Origin: Halioglobus maricola
Lineage (GTDB): Bacteria; Pseudomonadota; Gammaproteobacteria; Pseudomonadales; Halieaceae
Direction of reading: 5' to 3'
Assembly (NCBI RefSeq): GCF_009388985.1
Contig: NZ_CP036422.1
Location: 3,424,501 to 3,488,500 of the forward strand
DNA length: 64,000 nt
Shown: piece by piece, positions 31,291 through 40,540 of the stretch
How the letters are laid out: the number at the start of each line of letters is the position of its first letter
How positions within the stretch are numbered: position 1 is the stretch's first letter
Translations under genes and position numbers: made by a program
Notes under the pieces: generated by a model
The model's database searches: none
Told to the model about the DNA's origin: nothing
Seen by the model: the letters and a program-made list of their open reading frames with translations, nothing else

Positions 31291-31938
31291 TCACCCTGGC
31301 TTGTGCAACAAGATCACATCACTTCCCAGAATCTCAAGCTCGCCGCCATGACGCTCAGCCCACCAGCGCCACGTGGCCCTGCTGAAAAAACATATGTGAG
31401 TCGGGTCGCTTTTGTAGTGCCAGGTCGCAAATGCCACAGGATTGCGCACCAGCTTGGTCATCACCCCCAATACTCCGCCCGGGCGCAGGCAATGCCATAG
31501 CCGGCTGAGTTCCATGCCTGGTTGGGCCAGATGTTCCACCACTTCGGTAGCGCACACAAAGTCATAAGTGTCGCCCAGAGGCGCAGTTTCGGGGTGGTAG
31601 TAGATGTCATAGAGAGTCACACAATGGCCTGCTTCACCCAACATTGCCGCAAGCGCGGGACCCGGCCCACAGCCGAAATCCAGGCCAGATGAACCCGGCG
31701 TCAGATGTTGCAGCATGGGGGTGGCAAGGCGAGATAGAAAACGGCGGTACCCCGGGTCATCGACATTGTTTTCATGGAGGTCATATTCCGCCTTCTCGCG
31801 TGCCGCATCGAGGTGAAACGTCGGTGGCACGAACACGAGATCACACGTTCCGCACTGGCGGTAGGGGCGGCGATCGTCGCGGTGATAGTCGCTATTCTCG
31901 TCGCTGGCACAAAGCGGACAGTGCAACTCGGCCTTCAT
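31291..31938 (-). CDS. Class I SAM-dependent methyltransferase with zinc-ribbon start
   Basis: A 215-residue protein. The first 35 residues contain two CxxC pairs (CPLC and CGTC), a zinc-ribbon. The methyltransferase domain follows, with the SAM motif LDFGCGPGPAL (about residues 85-95) and the CATEVVEHL post-motif, the UbiE/Methyltransf_23 pattern. Substrate unknown. It is divergent from the peroxiredoxin gene with only 41 bases between the start codons. Confidence 0.8.
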   Translation of the reverse strand: MKAELHCPLCASDENSDYHRDDRRPYRQCGTCDLVFVPPTFHLDAAREKAEYDLHENNVDDPGYRRFLSRLATPMLQHLTPGSSGLDFGCGPGPALAAMLGEAGHCVTLYDIYYHPETAPLGDTYDFVCATEVVEHLAQPGMELSRLWHCLRPGGVLGVMTKLVRNPVAFATWHYKSDPTHICFFSRATWRWWAERHGGELEILGSDVILLHKPG

Positions 31939-31979
31939 CTGCTATATTCCCCGGGCTACTAACCAAAAAGGAGTCATAA

Positions 31980-32459
31980 ATGACCATTCAAACAGGTGAC
32001 AAAATCCCCGCTGGCACAGTCAAAACAATGGGCGCCGAAGGCCCCCAGGACCTCAGCACTGACGATATCTTTGCCGGCAAAAAAGTACTGATGTTCGCCG
32101 TGCCAGGAGCCTTTACCCCCGGCTGTACCCTCACACATCTACCGGGCTATGTGGTGCATGCCGATGCGATCAAAGCCGCTGGCGTTGACACAATAGCCTG
32201 CCTGGCAGTCAACGATGTCTTCGTTATGGACGCCTGGGGCAAATCGCAGAACGCCGAACACCTGCTGATGCTTGCCGACGGCATGGGTGAATTCACTGCA
32301 GCCCTGGGCCTGGAGCTCGACGGCAGCGCCTTCGGTCTCGGCACCCGCAGCCAACGCTATGCACTGATCGCAGAAGACGGCGTCATCACTCAACTCAATG
32401 TTGAGCCCGGCCCCGGCGTCGATGTGAGCAGTGCCGACACCATGATGGCCCTGCTATAA
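31980..32459 (+). CDS. Peroxiredoxin (Prx5-like)
   Basis: A 159-residue thiol peroxidase reducing hydrogen and organic peroxides. The active site PGAFTPGCTLTHLPGY holds the peroxidatic cysteine, about residue 49. No second conserved cysteine of the glutaredoxin-fused type is seen, so the partner is probably glutathione/glutaredoxin or thioredoxin; both gshA and trxA are in the window. An AAGGAG ribosome-binding site precedes the ATG. Confidence 0.92.
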   Translation: MTIQTGDKIPAGTVKTMGAEGPQDLSTDDIFAGKKVLMFAVPGAFTPGCTLTHLPGYVVHADAIKAAGVDTIACLAVNDVFVMDAWGKSQNAEHLLMLADGMGEFTAALGLELDGSAFGLGTRSQRYALIAEDGVITQLNVEPGPGVDVSSADTMMALL

Positions 32460-32460
32460 C

Positions 32461-32994
32461 TCAATCACTTGCGGGTGCCGTACTGACGGCGCCCGCAAGT
32501 CGTTTCCGGTCAGCATTCGTGGCTGGAGTACCTGTCTCGTAAAAGTGTTTCATTCCTGCAGCGACCTGTACCAACTGCTTGCTCATTGGCCCTGTTATAC
32601 GACCACCCAACCAGCTACCCAGCCGCCCCCATGGCATGGCAAATTGCAAAGCCAGGTCGGCCCGGGTGCTGCCGTCACCCTCTTCGCTGAGAGCATAAAT
32701 AAAGTAGGCCTCACGGAACGGCGGCATGGGCTTCTCTCCCTTATGCAAACGGATGGTAAAGCCTCGACCTTCCAACCATTCTACGACCGTCTCTTCAAGA
32801 TACGACTTGCCGGTATACACCCGTCGATGAGCACCCTCACCGCGCTTTTGCTCCGAAACAATGTCAGTCGCCGTTAGCCGAGGCACGTAGTTGTGCGCGC
32901 TGGAGAAGTCCTCCAACTTGCGCCACGCCTCTGCCAGTGGGATATCGATGACCGCGCTCACGGCCGCCTGCTGCAGGGCCGTTTCAGGCTGCAT
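32461..32994 (-). CDS. SRPBCC-family (START-like) protein
   Basis: A 177-residue protein with the helix-grip fold pattern of polyketide cyclase/dehydrase-like lipid-binding proteins: AVIDIPLAEAWRKLEDFSSAHNYVP at the start, then strands and a long C-terminal helix (about 135-155). Ligand unknown. It overlaps the PqiA-like gene by 11 bases and is likely cotranslated with it, which hints at a membrane-lipid role, but that is inference. Confidence 0.75.
   Translation of the reverse strand: MQPETALQQAAVSAVIDIPLAEAWRKLEDFSSAHNYVPRLTATDIVSEQKRGEGAHRRVYTGKSYLEETVVEWLEGRGFTIRLHKGEKPMPPFREAYFIYALSEEGDGSTRADLALQFAMPWGRLGSWLGGRITGPMSKQLVQVAAGMKHFYETGTPATNADRKRLAGAVSTAPASD
32467..32500. terminator. Long stem-loop between convergent genes
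   Basis: About 14 base pairs with one bulge (ACTTGCGGG pairs with CCCGCAAGT, inner GCCG with CGGC), just after the peroxiredoxin stop and inside the last codons of the convergent SRPBCC gene. No T run, so it may work as a shared transcript end. Confidence 0.45.
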
Positions 32995-33619
32995 GGTCGA
33001 CCCCCTTAAGCGCCGGCTCCCTTACCAGCGCCCCGGCAAATATGGAGAACAGGCAATACGCCAGGAAATACCAGAAGCCCGATTCCAGCCGCGCATGCAT
33101 GGTGAGCAGTTCGCCCATCTCTCCAGAGGCGCTGCCGGCCATATACGCGACCAAAAGGCCCATAACGAACACATCTGCCATCGACCACTTGGACAAGGCT
33201 GCATTGAGCCACAGCAATGGCGCACGCCAGTCGGCGCGAGGCAGGCATAGCGCCAGCGCCTGCAGGCTAAGTTTGAAAACCGGGATAACGACACTGAAAA
33301 ACACAATGAGCAGGGCGACCGGCAGGTTTCCTGTAGAAGCGAGTTCCTCGACGGTTCCCCAGATTGAACGCGTCGTTGCGTAGGCCTCTATCTGGCCCTC
33401 AATCTTGTCCAGGCCCAGGAAGCTGGAGAACATGGCGAGCATTTGCCGGGACTGGGCATCCGCGTCTTCCCCGGCGATCATATCGATACCCAGATCGGCG
33501 ATCATCGACTTTTCTATCGTGCCGGTAAGAGTCATTACCGGTTGGGTTACTCCCGGATAGAGCAGTCCGATGGAGGCAACAATTGCAGCCAGCGCCATCA
33601 GGCGACGGATGGGCGACAT
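32984..33619 (-). CDS. PqiA-family (paraquat-inducible protein A) membrane protein
   Basis: A 211-residue inner-membrane protein with about four transmembrane helices (near 9-26, 98-125, 135-160, 180-198) and the family signature KWSMADVFVMGLL. Only one PqiA module is present, whereas E. coli PqiA has two, and no pqiB/MCE partner is nearby. Related proteins help move lipids between membranes. The gene is first in a two-gene unit with the SRPBCC protein. Confidence 0.82.
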   Translation of the reverse strand: MSPIRRLMALAAIVASIGLLYPGVTQPVMTLTGTIEKSMIADLGIDMIAGEDADAQSRQMLAMFSSFLGLDKIEGQIEAYATTRSIWGTVEELASTGNLPVALLIVFFSVVIPVFKLSLQALALCLPRADWRAPLLWLNAALSKWSMADVFVMGLLVAYMAGSASGEMGELLTMHARLESGFWYFLAYCLFSIFAGALVREPALKGVDHAA

Positions 33620-33668
33620 GAGTTTTTCCTATGCGTTGGCAAAGCCCGCATGATACCTCATCAAGCGA

Positions 33669-35039
33669 TCAGGCGAGCCGCCAATAACAGACAGAAGCGA
33701 TAACGACAGCCCCCAGCAGATTGAGCGCAAAGCCCTCCCTCGCCATCCGTGCCGTAGTGACCAGGCCACTGCCGAACACGACTGAATTAGGAGCGGTGGC
33801 AACCGGCAGCATAAATGCGCAGCTGGCACTCATCGCGGCGGGCACCATCATGAGCTCCGGGGCAAGCCCGGCACCCACAGCGGCCGCCGCCAGAATGGGC
33901 ATCAGCAGCGTCGTGCTGGCAGTGTTGGATGTCGTCTCGGTCATAAAAGTCACGACCAGCGCAATCAGCAGCACCAGCAGGAATAGAGGCAGTGCATCCA
34001 CCTGGGTAAACAGAGCGCCCATTATCTCGCTCATTCCCGAGCTCACAAACCCCTTGGCAAGACAGATACCGCCGCCAAACAACAGCAAAACGCCCCAGGG
34101 AATCCGCACCGCTCGCTCCCAGGTGAGTAATTGGCCACCCTTACCATTGGGCACAATAAATATCGCAACGACAGCCAACAGAGCCACTGAGGCGTCGTTA
34201 GCCTGGGGCAGACCCAGCCACTCACTCCAGCCACCAAAGGGCTCACTGCGCGTTATCCAGGCCAGCGCGGTCAGCCCAAATACCAGCATCACTCGCTTTT
34301 CCGCCGAACTCCATGTGCCGACAGAGGGTAACTCCACGTGCAGCTCACCCCGCAGATTGCGGGTGAGATAGAGCGCCATCAACGGCACCATCACAACAAC
34401 AACGGGTATCGCCCAACTCATCCATGTACTGAAGCTGATTGGGTCACCACCGGTTTCTTCATAGACCTGCATGAATATCAGGTTCGGGGGAGTGCCAATC
34501 GGCGTGCCAATACCGCCCACGCTGGCCGAGTAAGCAACGCCCAACAGCAGCGGCACAGCCAGCTTCTCCTTCTGCGGCGCCGCATCAAGGACCGCGAGCA
34601 CCACCGGCAACAGCATCAGCGTGGTAGCCGTGTTCGATATCCACATGCTGAGCATCGCCGAAGCCGCCATAAAACCCAGCACCAGCCTGAAACCACTGTT
34701 CGCACCGAATAAGTGCACCATACCAATGGCTATACGGCGATGGGCGCCGGAGTACTCCATCGCCTGAGACAGAAGAAAACCACCCAGCAGCAGCAGGATG
34801 ATGGGTGACCCATAGGACTGCCCCACTTCAGCGGGCGTCAGCACCCCGAGCAGAGGCAGGACCGCCAATGGCAGTAGCGAAGTAACGGGAATGGGAATGG
34901 GTTCAAGGACCCACCAAACCACACACAGCAGGGCCACAAAACCCACCACCGCGATATCCCGATCGTAGCCGGCACTAGTGAGAACAGCCGCCACGCCAAG
35001 CGCGAGTACAGGCCCCAGCCACAGAGCCAATTCACGCAT
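33669..35039 (-). CDS. SLC13/DASS-family sodium:anion symporter
   Basis: A 456-residue transporter with 11-12 hydrophobic helices. The two SNT signature motifs of the DASS family are SNTATTLMLLP (first half) and TSNTASTTLLMP (second half), which bind sodium and the substrate carboxylate. The likely substrates are C4-dicarboxylates or sulfate. It is close to the length of bacterial VcINDY. It stands alone, 49 bases from the PqiA-like gene. Confidence 0.9.
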   Translation of the reverse strand: MRELALWLGPVLALGVAAVLTSAGYDRDIAVVGFVALLCVVWWVLEPIPIPVTSLLPLAVLPLLGVLTPAEVGQSYGSPIILLLLGGFLLSQAMEYSGAHRRIAIGMVHLFGANSGFRLVLGFMAASAMLSMWISNTATTLMLLPVVLAVLDAAPQKEKLAVPLLLGVAYSASVGGIGTPIGTPPNLIFMQVYEETGGDPISFSTWMSWAIPVVVVMVPLMALYLTRNLRGELHVELPSVGTWSSAEKRVMLVFGLTALAWITRSEPFGGWSEWLGLPQANDASVALLAVVAIFIVPNGKGGQLLTWERAVRIPWGVLLLFGGGICLAKGFVSSGMSEIMGALFTQVDALPLFLLVLLIALVVTFMTETTSNTASTTLLMPILAAAAVGAGLAPELMMVPAAMSASCAFMLPVATAPNSVVFGSGLVTTARMAREGFALNLLGAVVIASVCYWRLA

Positions 35040-35227
35040 ACCCGGGGCCTCCCACAGGGCCTAAAAATGGCGTCATTTACATCCCCTTGTTGTTATCACA
35101 CACCATCATCGTGGTGTTTCTTCGATCATCTTGCGGCGCACAATAATTGCCAGCGCCTATCGTGTCCCATGCGGCAAACGCTGTAAAGCGCTAGCCCAGT
35201 GCGGACAAAGTCCCTAAACTGCTAAGC

Positions 35228-36238
35228 ATGCCAATTGCCCTCCCCAACACCCTGGTTGATCGTTTCGGCCGCACTGTCGACTACGTCCGCCTGTCAGTAA
35301 CAGACCGCTGCGATTTTCGCTGCGTATATTGCATGGCGGAAGATATGACCTTTGCGCCAAAGTCCGAAATCCTCAGCCTTGAGGAGCTATTTCAGGTTGC
35401 CAGCGGAATGAGCCAACTGGGCGTGCGCAAGATTCGCCTGACTGGCGGCGAGCCGCTTATCCGCCCCAATATCATGTCGCTGATTGAGCGTCTGGGAGAC
35501 CTCGAACAACTGGATGAACTGGCCCTGACGACGAATGGCTCACAGCTACAGCGTCTGGCACCCGCGCTCCGGGACGCCGGAGTGAGCAGAATCAATATCA
35601 GCCTCGACAGCCTGAGCCCGCGCAAGTTTCGCCATCTCACCCGCCATGGCAACCTGGACCAGGTTATCGCGGGGATCGACGCTGCCATCGCCGCTGGCTT
35701 CGAGGGGATCAAAATCAACGCCGTGATTCTCAAGGGGCGCAACGAAGACGAGGTCCACGACCTCGTACAGTTCGCTCGTGAACGCGAGATCGATATCGCC
35801 TTTATCGAGGAAATGCCACTGGGACGTATCGTTGAGCACGACCGGGAACTCACCCTCTGCAACAGCGACGAATTGCGCCAGAGGATCGCCTCAGAGCACC
35901 CCCTGACGGCGTTGGGGGAGCCCTCGGGTACCGCCGGCCCTGCGCGATACTTTCAGCTCGATGGCTACCAGAGCCGCGTGGGCTTTATCTCTCCCCACAG
36001 CAACAATTTCTGCCACCTGTGCAACCGGGTACGGGTGACAGTAGAGGGACGGCTGTTGCTGTGCCTGGGCAATGAACATTCCGTGGACCTGAGAGACGTG
36101 TTGCGCCGCGAACACTACCACCCGGACCTTCTCAAGCGCGCTATCATCGATGCAATGGAGCTGAAACCCGAGCGGCATCATTTCGACAATGCCGCCGAAC
36201 CCCAAATCCTGCGTTTCATGAACGCCACAGGCGGCTGA
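35228..36238 (+). CDS. moaA: GTP 3',8-cyclase (molybdenum cofactor synthesis)
   Basis: Radical-SAM enzyme that starts molybdopterin synthesis from GTP. The N-terminal cluster cysteines are C28, C32 and C35 (CDFRCVYC). The second cluster that binds GTP uses C262, C265 and C279 (FCHLC ... LCLG). The protein ends in GG, needed for activity in the family. No moaC, moaD or moaE is nearby, while moeA and moaB lie at 58-60 kb. No molybdenum-cofactor riboswitch was recognised in the 188-base leader. Confidence 0.96.
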   Translation: MPIALPNTLVDRFGRTVDYVRLSVTDRCDFRCVYCMAEDMTFAPKSEILSLEELFQVASGMSQLGVRKIRLTGGEPLIRPNIMSLIERLGDLEQLDELALTTNGSQLQRLAPALRDAGVSRINISLDSLSPRKFRHLTRHGNLDQVIAGIDAAIAAGFEGIKINAVILKGRNEDEVHDLVQFAREREIDIAFIEEMPLGRIVEHDRELTLCNSDELRQRIASEHPLTALGEPSGTAGPARYFQLDGYQSRVGFISPHSNNFCHLCNRVRVTVEGRLLLCLGNEHSVDLRDVLRREHYHPDLLKRAIIDAMELKPERHHFDNAAEPQILRFMNATGG

Positions 36239-36243
36239 GCCAG

Positions 36244-36269
36244 ATCCAGCACAACTATCCAGCACAACT
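36244..36269 (+). repeat. 13-base tandem duplication
   Basis: ATCCAGCACAACT occurs twice without mismatch (36244-36256 and 36257-36269), just after the moaA stop codon. Confidence 0.9.
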
Positions 36270-36324
36270 ATCCGCGGGACCACGGCCTCGCTACAATGGC
36301 CGACCTCACACAGGAATTGACAGA

Positions 36325-37266
36325 GTGCATACCCAAGATTTCCCCCAACTCTCCTCGGTAGAGACTATCCAGGAAGGCTTCGAGTCTTTCGGTTATATCT
36401 GCTCGGACAAAATCGCTACCGCCGTATTCCTGGCTTTCCAACTGCGCAAGCCTATCCTCGTGGAAGGGCCTCCAGGCGTTGGCAAGACCGAGCTTGCCAA
36501 AACAACGTCTCAACTATTGGACACGCCCCTGATTCGTTTGCAGTGCTACGAAGGGCTGGATGAGGCCAAGGCGCTGTACGAATGGAAATACGGCAAGCAG
36601 CTGCTTTATACCCAGGTCCTGAAAGAAAAACTGGGAGACCTGCTGCAGGGCGCACAAGGCCTCGCCGAATCCGTTGAGCGCCTGCACCAGTTCGGCGATA
36701 TTTTTTACTCGGAAGAATTTCTCGAACCACGCCCGCTACTCAAGGCCATGCAACAAGAGCGCGGCGCCATTCTCCTCATCGACGAGGTGGATAAATCCGA
36801 CTATGAGTTTGAATCGCTGCTGCTGGAAATTCTCTCGGACTACCAGATATCGATTCCGGAAATCGGCACGGTCAAAGCGCGCACCTCGCCCATGGTCTTT
36901 CTCACCAGCAACAACACGCGCGACATTTCCGATGCACTCAAACGACGCTGCCTGCACCTCTACATTCCCTTCCCAAGCATCGAGCTTGAAGAGCGCATCG
37001 TGCGCAGCCGGGTACCCGATGTGGAGGAGCATCTGCGGCATCAACTGGTCGAGTTCGTGCACTCCTTGCGCCAACTCGACCTGAAGAAATCTCCCGCCAT
37101 CTCCGAAACCATCGACTGGGCCCGCAGCCTGCTGCTACTGCACGCTGACCAACTGGAGGAAGAAGTGGTTCGCTCAACACTGAATGTCCTGCTCAAATTT
37201 GAAGACGACATCGAGGCTGCAGACGGCGAACTGAACAAGCTCGTGCGAGACGCAAGGGAGGGTTAG
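36325..37266 (+). CDS. MoxR-family AAA+ ATPase
   Basis: A 313-residue ATPase with Walker A GPPGVGKT (48-55), Walker B ILLIDEVDK (about 149-157), and the sensor-1 TSNNTRDIS and arginine-finger ALKRRCLH regions. MoxR proteins work with VWA-domain partners as metal-insertion or assembly chaperones (CoxD, NorQ, RavA types). The next gene, four bases on, encodes such a VWA protein. The GTG start has AGGA upstream. The client is unknown. Confidence 0.9.
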   Translation: MHTQDFPQLSSVETIQEGFESFGYICSDKIATAVFLAFQLRKPILVEGPPGVGKTELAKTTSQLLDTPLIRLQCYEGLDEAKALYEWKYGKQLLYTQVLKEKLGDLLQGAQGLAESVERLHQFGDIFYSEEFLEPRPLLKAMQQERGAILLIDEVDKSDYEFESLLLEILSDYQISIPEIGTVKARTSPMVFLTSNNTRDISDALKRRCLHLYIPFPSIELEERIVRSRVPDVEEHLRHQLVEFVHSLRQLDLKKSPAISETIDWARSLLLLHADQLEEEVVRSTLNVLLKFEDDIEAADGELNKLVRDAREG

Positions 37267-37270
37267 GAAC

Positions 37271-38689
37271 ATGCCCGGCAACCTGGTCAATTTTATCCAG
37301 GTACTGCGCAGTCACGATGTGCGGGTCTCCCCTGCGGAAACCCTCGACGCCATGAATGTGGCGACCACGCTGGGCTACGGCGATCGCGATCGCCTGCGCG
37401 ATGGACTGGGAATGGCGCTCGCCAAGACGCCAGCCGAAGAAACGGTGTTCAATCAGTGCTTCGATTCCTATTTCACCCGCGGCCTTGCAGACTTCAGTCT
37501 GGAACAGGACGAGAGCGATACGGAAGAGAACCCACCTGCAACTGCAGAGGCGCCTGACGACAGCGAGCTGCAACCCTCTGCTTCTGATGCAGCAGCCCTC
37601 GAAGCAGCCGCGGAAAACAACCCCGAACTGGCAGCAGTCATGGACTCCGAACTCATGCGGGCCCTGCTCGCCAACGATCGCAACGCCCTGACGATAGCCA
37701 TGACCCAGGCCGGTGAAGGCTCCGGTCTGCAACAGATCCAGATGTTCACCCAGAAAGGGCAGTTCACCCGTAAAATGCTCGATGCAATGGGCGAGCAGCA
37801 ATTGCGCGGTGCGATCATCGAGCTGGAACGGGCCGGCGACCCGGCCCTGGCGAACCTGCAGCGCTTTCGCGATCTGCTACGTGAGCAGGTACGGGACTTT
37901 GTCGATCGGGAATACCTGTTGCACGCGGAGGGCCGCAACCAGCAATTCATGGAAGATGTTCTGAGCAAGACCCGCCTGAGCAATATAGAACACAGCTATC
38001 TACACAGGGTGCACGAGCTGATTCGTAAAATGGCGCGCAAGCTCGCCGCGCGCCACGCGCGCAGGCGCCGCCAGTATCGCAGGGGACATCTTGATATGCC
38101 GCGCACCATGCGTCGCGGCGTGGCCAATGACGGCCTGATGTTCAACACCTACTGGCGGCAGGTAAAACGTGAAAAACCGCAGTTACTCGCGATCTGCGAC
38201 GTCAGCGGTTCTGTGGCAGCCTACGCCAAGTTCCTGTTGTTGTTTCTCTACAGCCTGCAGGATGTGCTGCCCAAGGTGCGCAGCTTTGCTTTCTCCAGCC
38301 ACCTGGGTGAAGTCAGCGATCTGTTCGCTGAACACCCGGTCGAAAAAGCGATTGAAATGGTCAACTGGAAGTACGGCGGAGCCACTGACTATGGCAGCAG
38401 CTTGCAGGATTTTGCCGACCTGGCCCTTGATGACATTACCAGTAACACCACCGTTATCATCCTTGGCGACGCTCGCAACAACAATGGCGACCCAAGAATG
38501 GACATCATGCGCGCCATCTACCAGCGCTCGCGCCAGGTCATCTGGCTCAATCCGGAATCGCGCCGCGCCTGGCAAACTGGAGATTCCGAGATGTTTCGGT
38601 ACTTAAGCGCTTGTCATTTCTCTGCCGAGTGCAATAATCTCAAGCAACTGGAACGTGTTGTAGACCAACTGTTAAAGAGCACCCGATAA
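37271..38689 (+). CDS. VWA-domain protein (CoxE-like), MoxR partner
   Basis: A 472-residue protein. The N-terminal 80 residues are helical, residues 80-125 are acidic low-complexity, and the C-terminal von Willebrand A domain (about 300-470) has the metal-ion motif DVSGS (310-314) and later TDYGSS and GDARNN loops. A very basic patch (RHARRRRQYRR, about 258-268) precedes the domain. It is the usual partner of the MoxR ATPase just upstream; the pair is thought to remodel or metallate a client protein. Confidence 0.87.
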   Translation: MPGNLVNFIQVLRSHDVRVSPAETLDAMNVATTLGYGDRDRLRDGLGMALAKTPAEETVFNQCFDSYFTRGLADFSLEQDESDTEENPPATAEAPDDSELQPSASDAAALEAAAENNPELAAVMDSELMRALLANDRNALTIAMTQAGEGSGLQQIQMFTQKGQFTRKMLDAMGEQQLRGAIIELERAGDPALANLQRFRDLLREQVRDFVDREYLLHAEGRNQQFMEDVLSKTRLSNIEHSYLHRVHELIRKMARKLAARHARRRRQYRRGHLDMPRTMRRGVANDGLMFNTYWRQVKREKPQLLAICDVSGSVAAYAKFLLLFLYSLQDVLPKVRSFAFSSHLGEVSDLFAEHPVEKAIEMVNWKYGGATDYGSSLQDFADLALDDITSNTTVIILGDARNNNGDPRMDIMRAIYQRSRQVIWLNPESRRAWQTGDSEMFRYLSACHFSAECNNLKQLERVVDQLLKSTR

Positions 38690-38693
38690 TCAC

Positions 38694-38897
38694 ATGGCTT
38701 TTATCTGCAAGGAATGCAGCTATCGCGGAGTGAGAAGCGCTCAGGGCGGCCAATGTCCTGCCTGCGGCTCGTTTAATATCCGGGTCCAGCAACCACGTAC
38801 CGAAGAACCCGAGCCGCCCCCCCGCTGGCGACTGCATTTACTCATTGTGTCCTGGGCAATCCTCTTGCTCATGATCATCTGGAAGTTGATCAACTGA
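38694..38897 (+). CDS. Zinc-ribbon single-helix membrane protein
   Basis: A 67-residue protein with two CxxC pairs (C5/C8 and C21/C24), a short Pro/Glu linker (34-42) and one transmembrane helix (about 47-65). The ribbon would face the cytoplasm. It starts four bases after the VWA gene and so belongs to that transcript. No family name recognised. Confidence 0.75.
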   Translation: MAFICKECSYRGVRSAQGGQCPACGSFNIRVQQPRTEEPEPPPRWRLHLLIVSWAILLLMIIWKLIN

Positions 38898-38923
38898 AAT
38901 TAAGTGAAGACAAGATTCCGCTT

Positions 38924-40540
38924 GTGGTGTCGCTGCAAAAAGCAGTGACCAGAAGCTTTGCTGTGCCCGAACAGTCCAACATGCAACAACCTGCGCTGGA
39001 ATGGGATGAATTACTTGGCTACCTCCGCGAAATAGAAGATTTCAACAAACCTCCACTGGACGCCTTGCTCGCGCAAACTGAAGTGGTCGGCGATCCGTCC
39101 ATGCCGAAGCCCGCCGAATGTGCCGTGTTACGCTGGATCGACCGCATATTCCAGGAGTGGGAGCAGAGTTTTCCCCTCGAATGGGAGCTCACCTACAAGC
39201 TCCGTGCACTAAAGCCTGCCATGGCCATTGCCTCGTTAAGCGAAGAACCTTTTTTCCGCCCCGGGCAACATCCCCTACACCAGATGATGGACGCCATCCA
39301 CGATGTCGCCATCGGCTGGCAGGGTGATCTCGGCCGAGCCGGCCAACCCGTAATTGCTCTGGTCGACAGCGCCATCAGCGATGTTCGAGCATGCCTTGAC
39401 CAAAGCGGAGATGTTCGCGGGATCGCTGACCGGGTCATTGCCGATGCGGCACGAATACACGCTCGCGCGAAAAAGATGACCGAACGCACAGTAGCGGCCG
39501 AACAAGGCCGCCTGCGCGCCGCGCGGGCCAAAACCATCGCCGCGGATGTTATCAATGAACAACTTCAGCGCTACCCGGCGCCCGCGGCAATGAATTCGCT
39601 GCTGCACGGCCCGTGGTACGAAAGCGCCCAGTTGACCTATCTAAAATTCGGGGACAAGTCCGCCCAGTGGCGAGACTTCAGTGACACCACAGGCCAGCTC
39701 CTGCAAGCCATGCAGCCAACCTCCGAGCTAGGCGACGAAGAGCGCGAACAACGACAGAAGCTGGCGACGATCCTGCCGGCGGAGTTGCGGCGACTACTGC
39801 TGAGCATCCAGCATGAGAGCGACCTGCTCCAACAGGAAACTACTGCCTTCGAATATCTGCTGCAGCGCGTGGCGCAGAATCAACCGCTGGAGCTTTCCTA
39901 TCTGCTGCCCATTGCCAGCGGCACCACATCAGCGCCAGCCCCTGCCGACGCGGCCGGCGCGAACGTGGGCCAGTGGTATGAGGTATGCCAGGACAGCGAT
40001 GTTCTGCGCCTGCAGGTAGCCATGCTGGAAGCCGGCGAAGTGCTCCTGTGTAACACCAGCGGTGCCAGGGCGCTCTCCATGCCGCTCGCAGAATTTACCA
40101 CGAAAATTCGCTCTGGCGACGCCCAACCCCTGGCGACCGGGGCAACGTTCAGCCGGGCCGCAGCTGCGGCTGCCGGGGTCGATTCCGACGAGGCCCTGGC
40201 AAAACTGAGTGCACCCTCCACCTCCCAATCAGCTTCAAGTAGCGCACCAGCGCCAGCCGATGGCGATTCTGTCCCGGATTTACCGATAGGGACCTGGCTC
40301 GGCTTTCACGACACAGACCCACCCATGCTCGCCAAGCTCGCCCTGCACGACAAGGTTCAAAGCCTGCTGATTTTCGTCAATCGCCAGGGCATCGAGTTAC
40401 GCCGTCTCCGGGAAGACGAGTACCTTGCGCTCATCCAGGCAGGACAAGTGGACATCATGGAAGCGCGCAACAATTTCCGTGAACAAGTCGAACGAGCCCG
40501 CACGCAGATGCAGCAGGACCAAGGGCCGGAGGGTTTATGA
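38924..40540 (+). CDS. DUF1631-like protein with a PilZ-like C-terminal region
   Basis: A 538-residue, mostly helical soluble protein. Residues 120-190 (HPLHQMMDAIHDVAIGWQG) resemble the DUF1631 domain of pseudomonads, linked there to surface and c-di-GMP traits. Ala/Pro/Ser-rich linkers (about 340-350 and 425-450) split off a C-terminal part (355-400 and 455-520) rich in strands that may be a diverged PilZ-like barrel; that last point is inference. GTG start uncertain; an ATG at 38981 is an alternative. It overlaps the PilZ gene by four bases. Confidence 0.65.
   Translation: MVSLQKAVTRSFAVPEQSNMQQPALEWDELLGYLREIEDFNKPPLDALLAQTEVVGDPSMPKPAECAVLRWIDRIFQEWEQSFPLEWELTYKLRALKPAMAIASLSEEPFFRPGQHPLHQMMDAIHDVAIGWQGDLGRAGQPVIALVDSAISDVRACLDQSGDVRGIADRVIADAARIHARAKKMTERTVAAEQGRLRAARAKTIAADVINEQLQRYPAPAAMNSLLHGPWYESAQLTYLKFGDKSAQWRDFSDTTGQLLQAMQPTSELGDEEREQRQKLATILPAELRRLLLSIQHESDLLQQETTAFEYLLQRVAQNQPLELSYLLPIASGTTSAPAPADAAGANVGQWYEVCQDSDVLRLQVAMLEAGEVLLCNTSGARALSMPLAEFTTKIRSGDAQPLATGATFSRAAAAAAGVDSDEALAKLSAPSTSQSASSSAPAPADGDSVPDLPIGTWLGFHDTDPPMLAKLALHDKVQSLLIFVNRQGIELRRLREDEYLALIQAGQVDIMEARNNFREQVERARTQMQQDQGPEGL

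Noticed and set aside
35100..35117. Molybdenum-cofactor riboswitch before moaA
   Set aside because: Only a simple 6-bp hairpin is present; the leader is too short and lacks the larger conserved structure.
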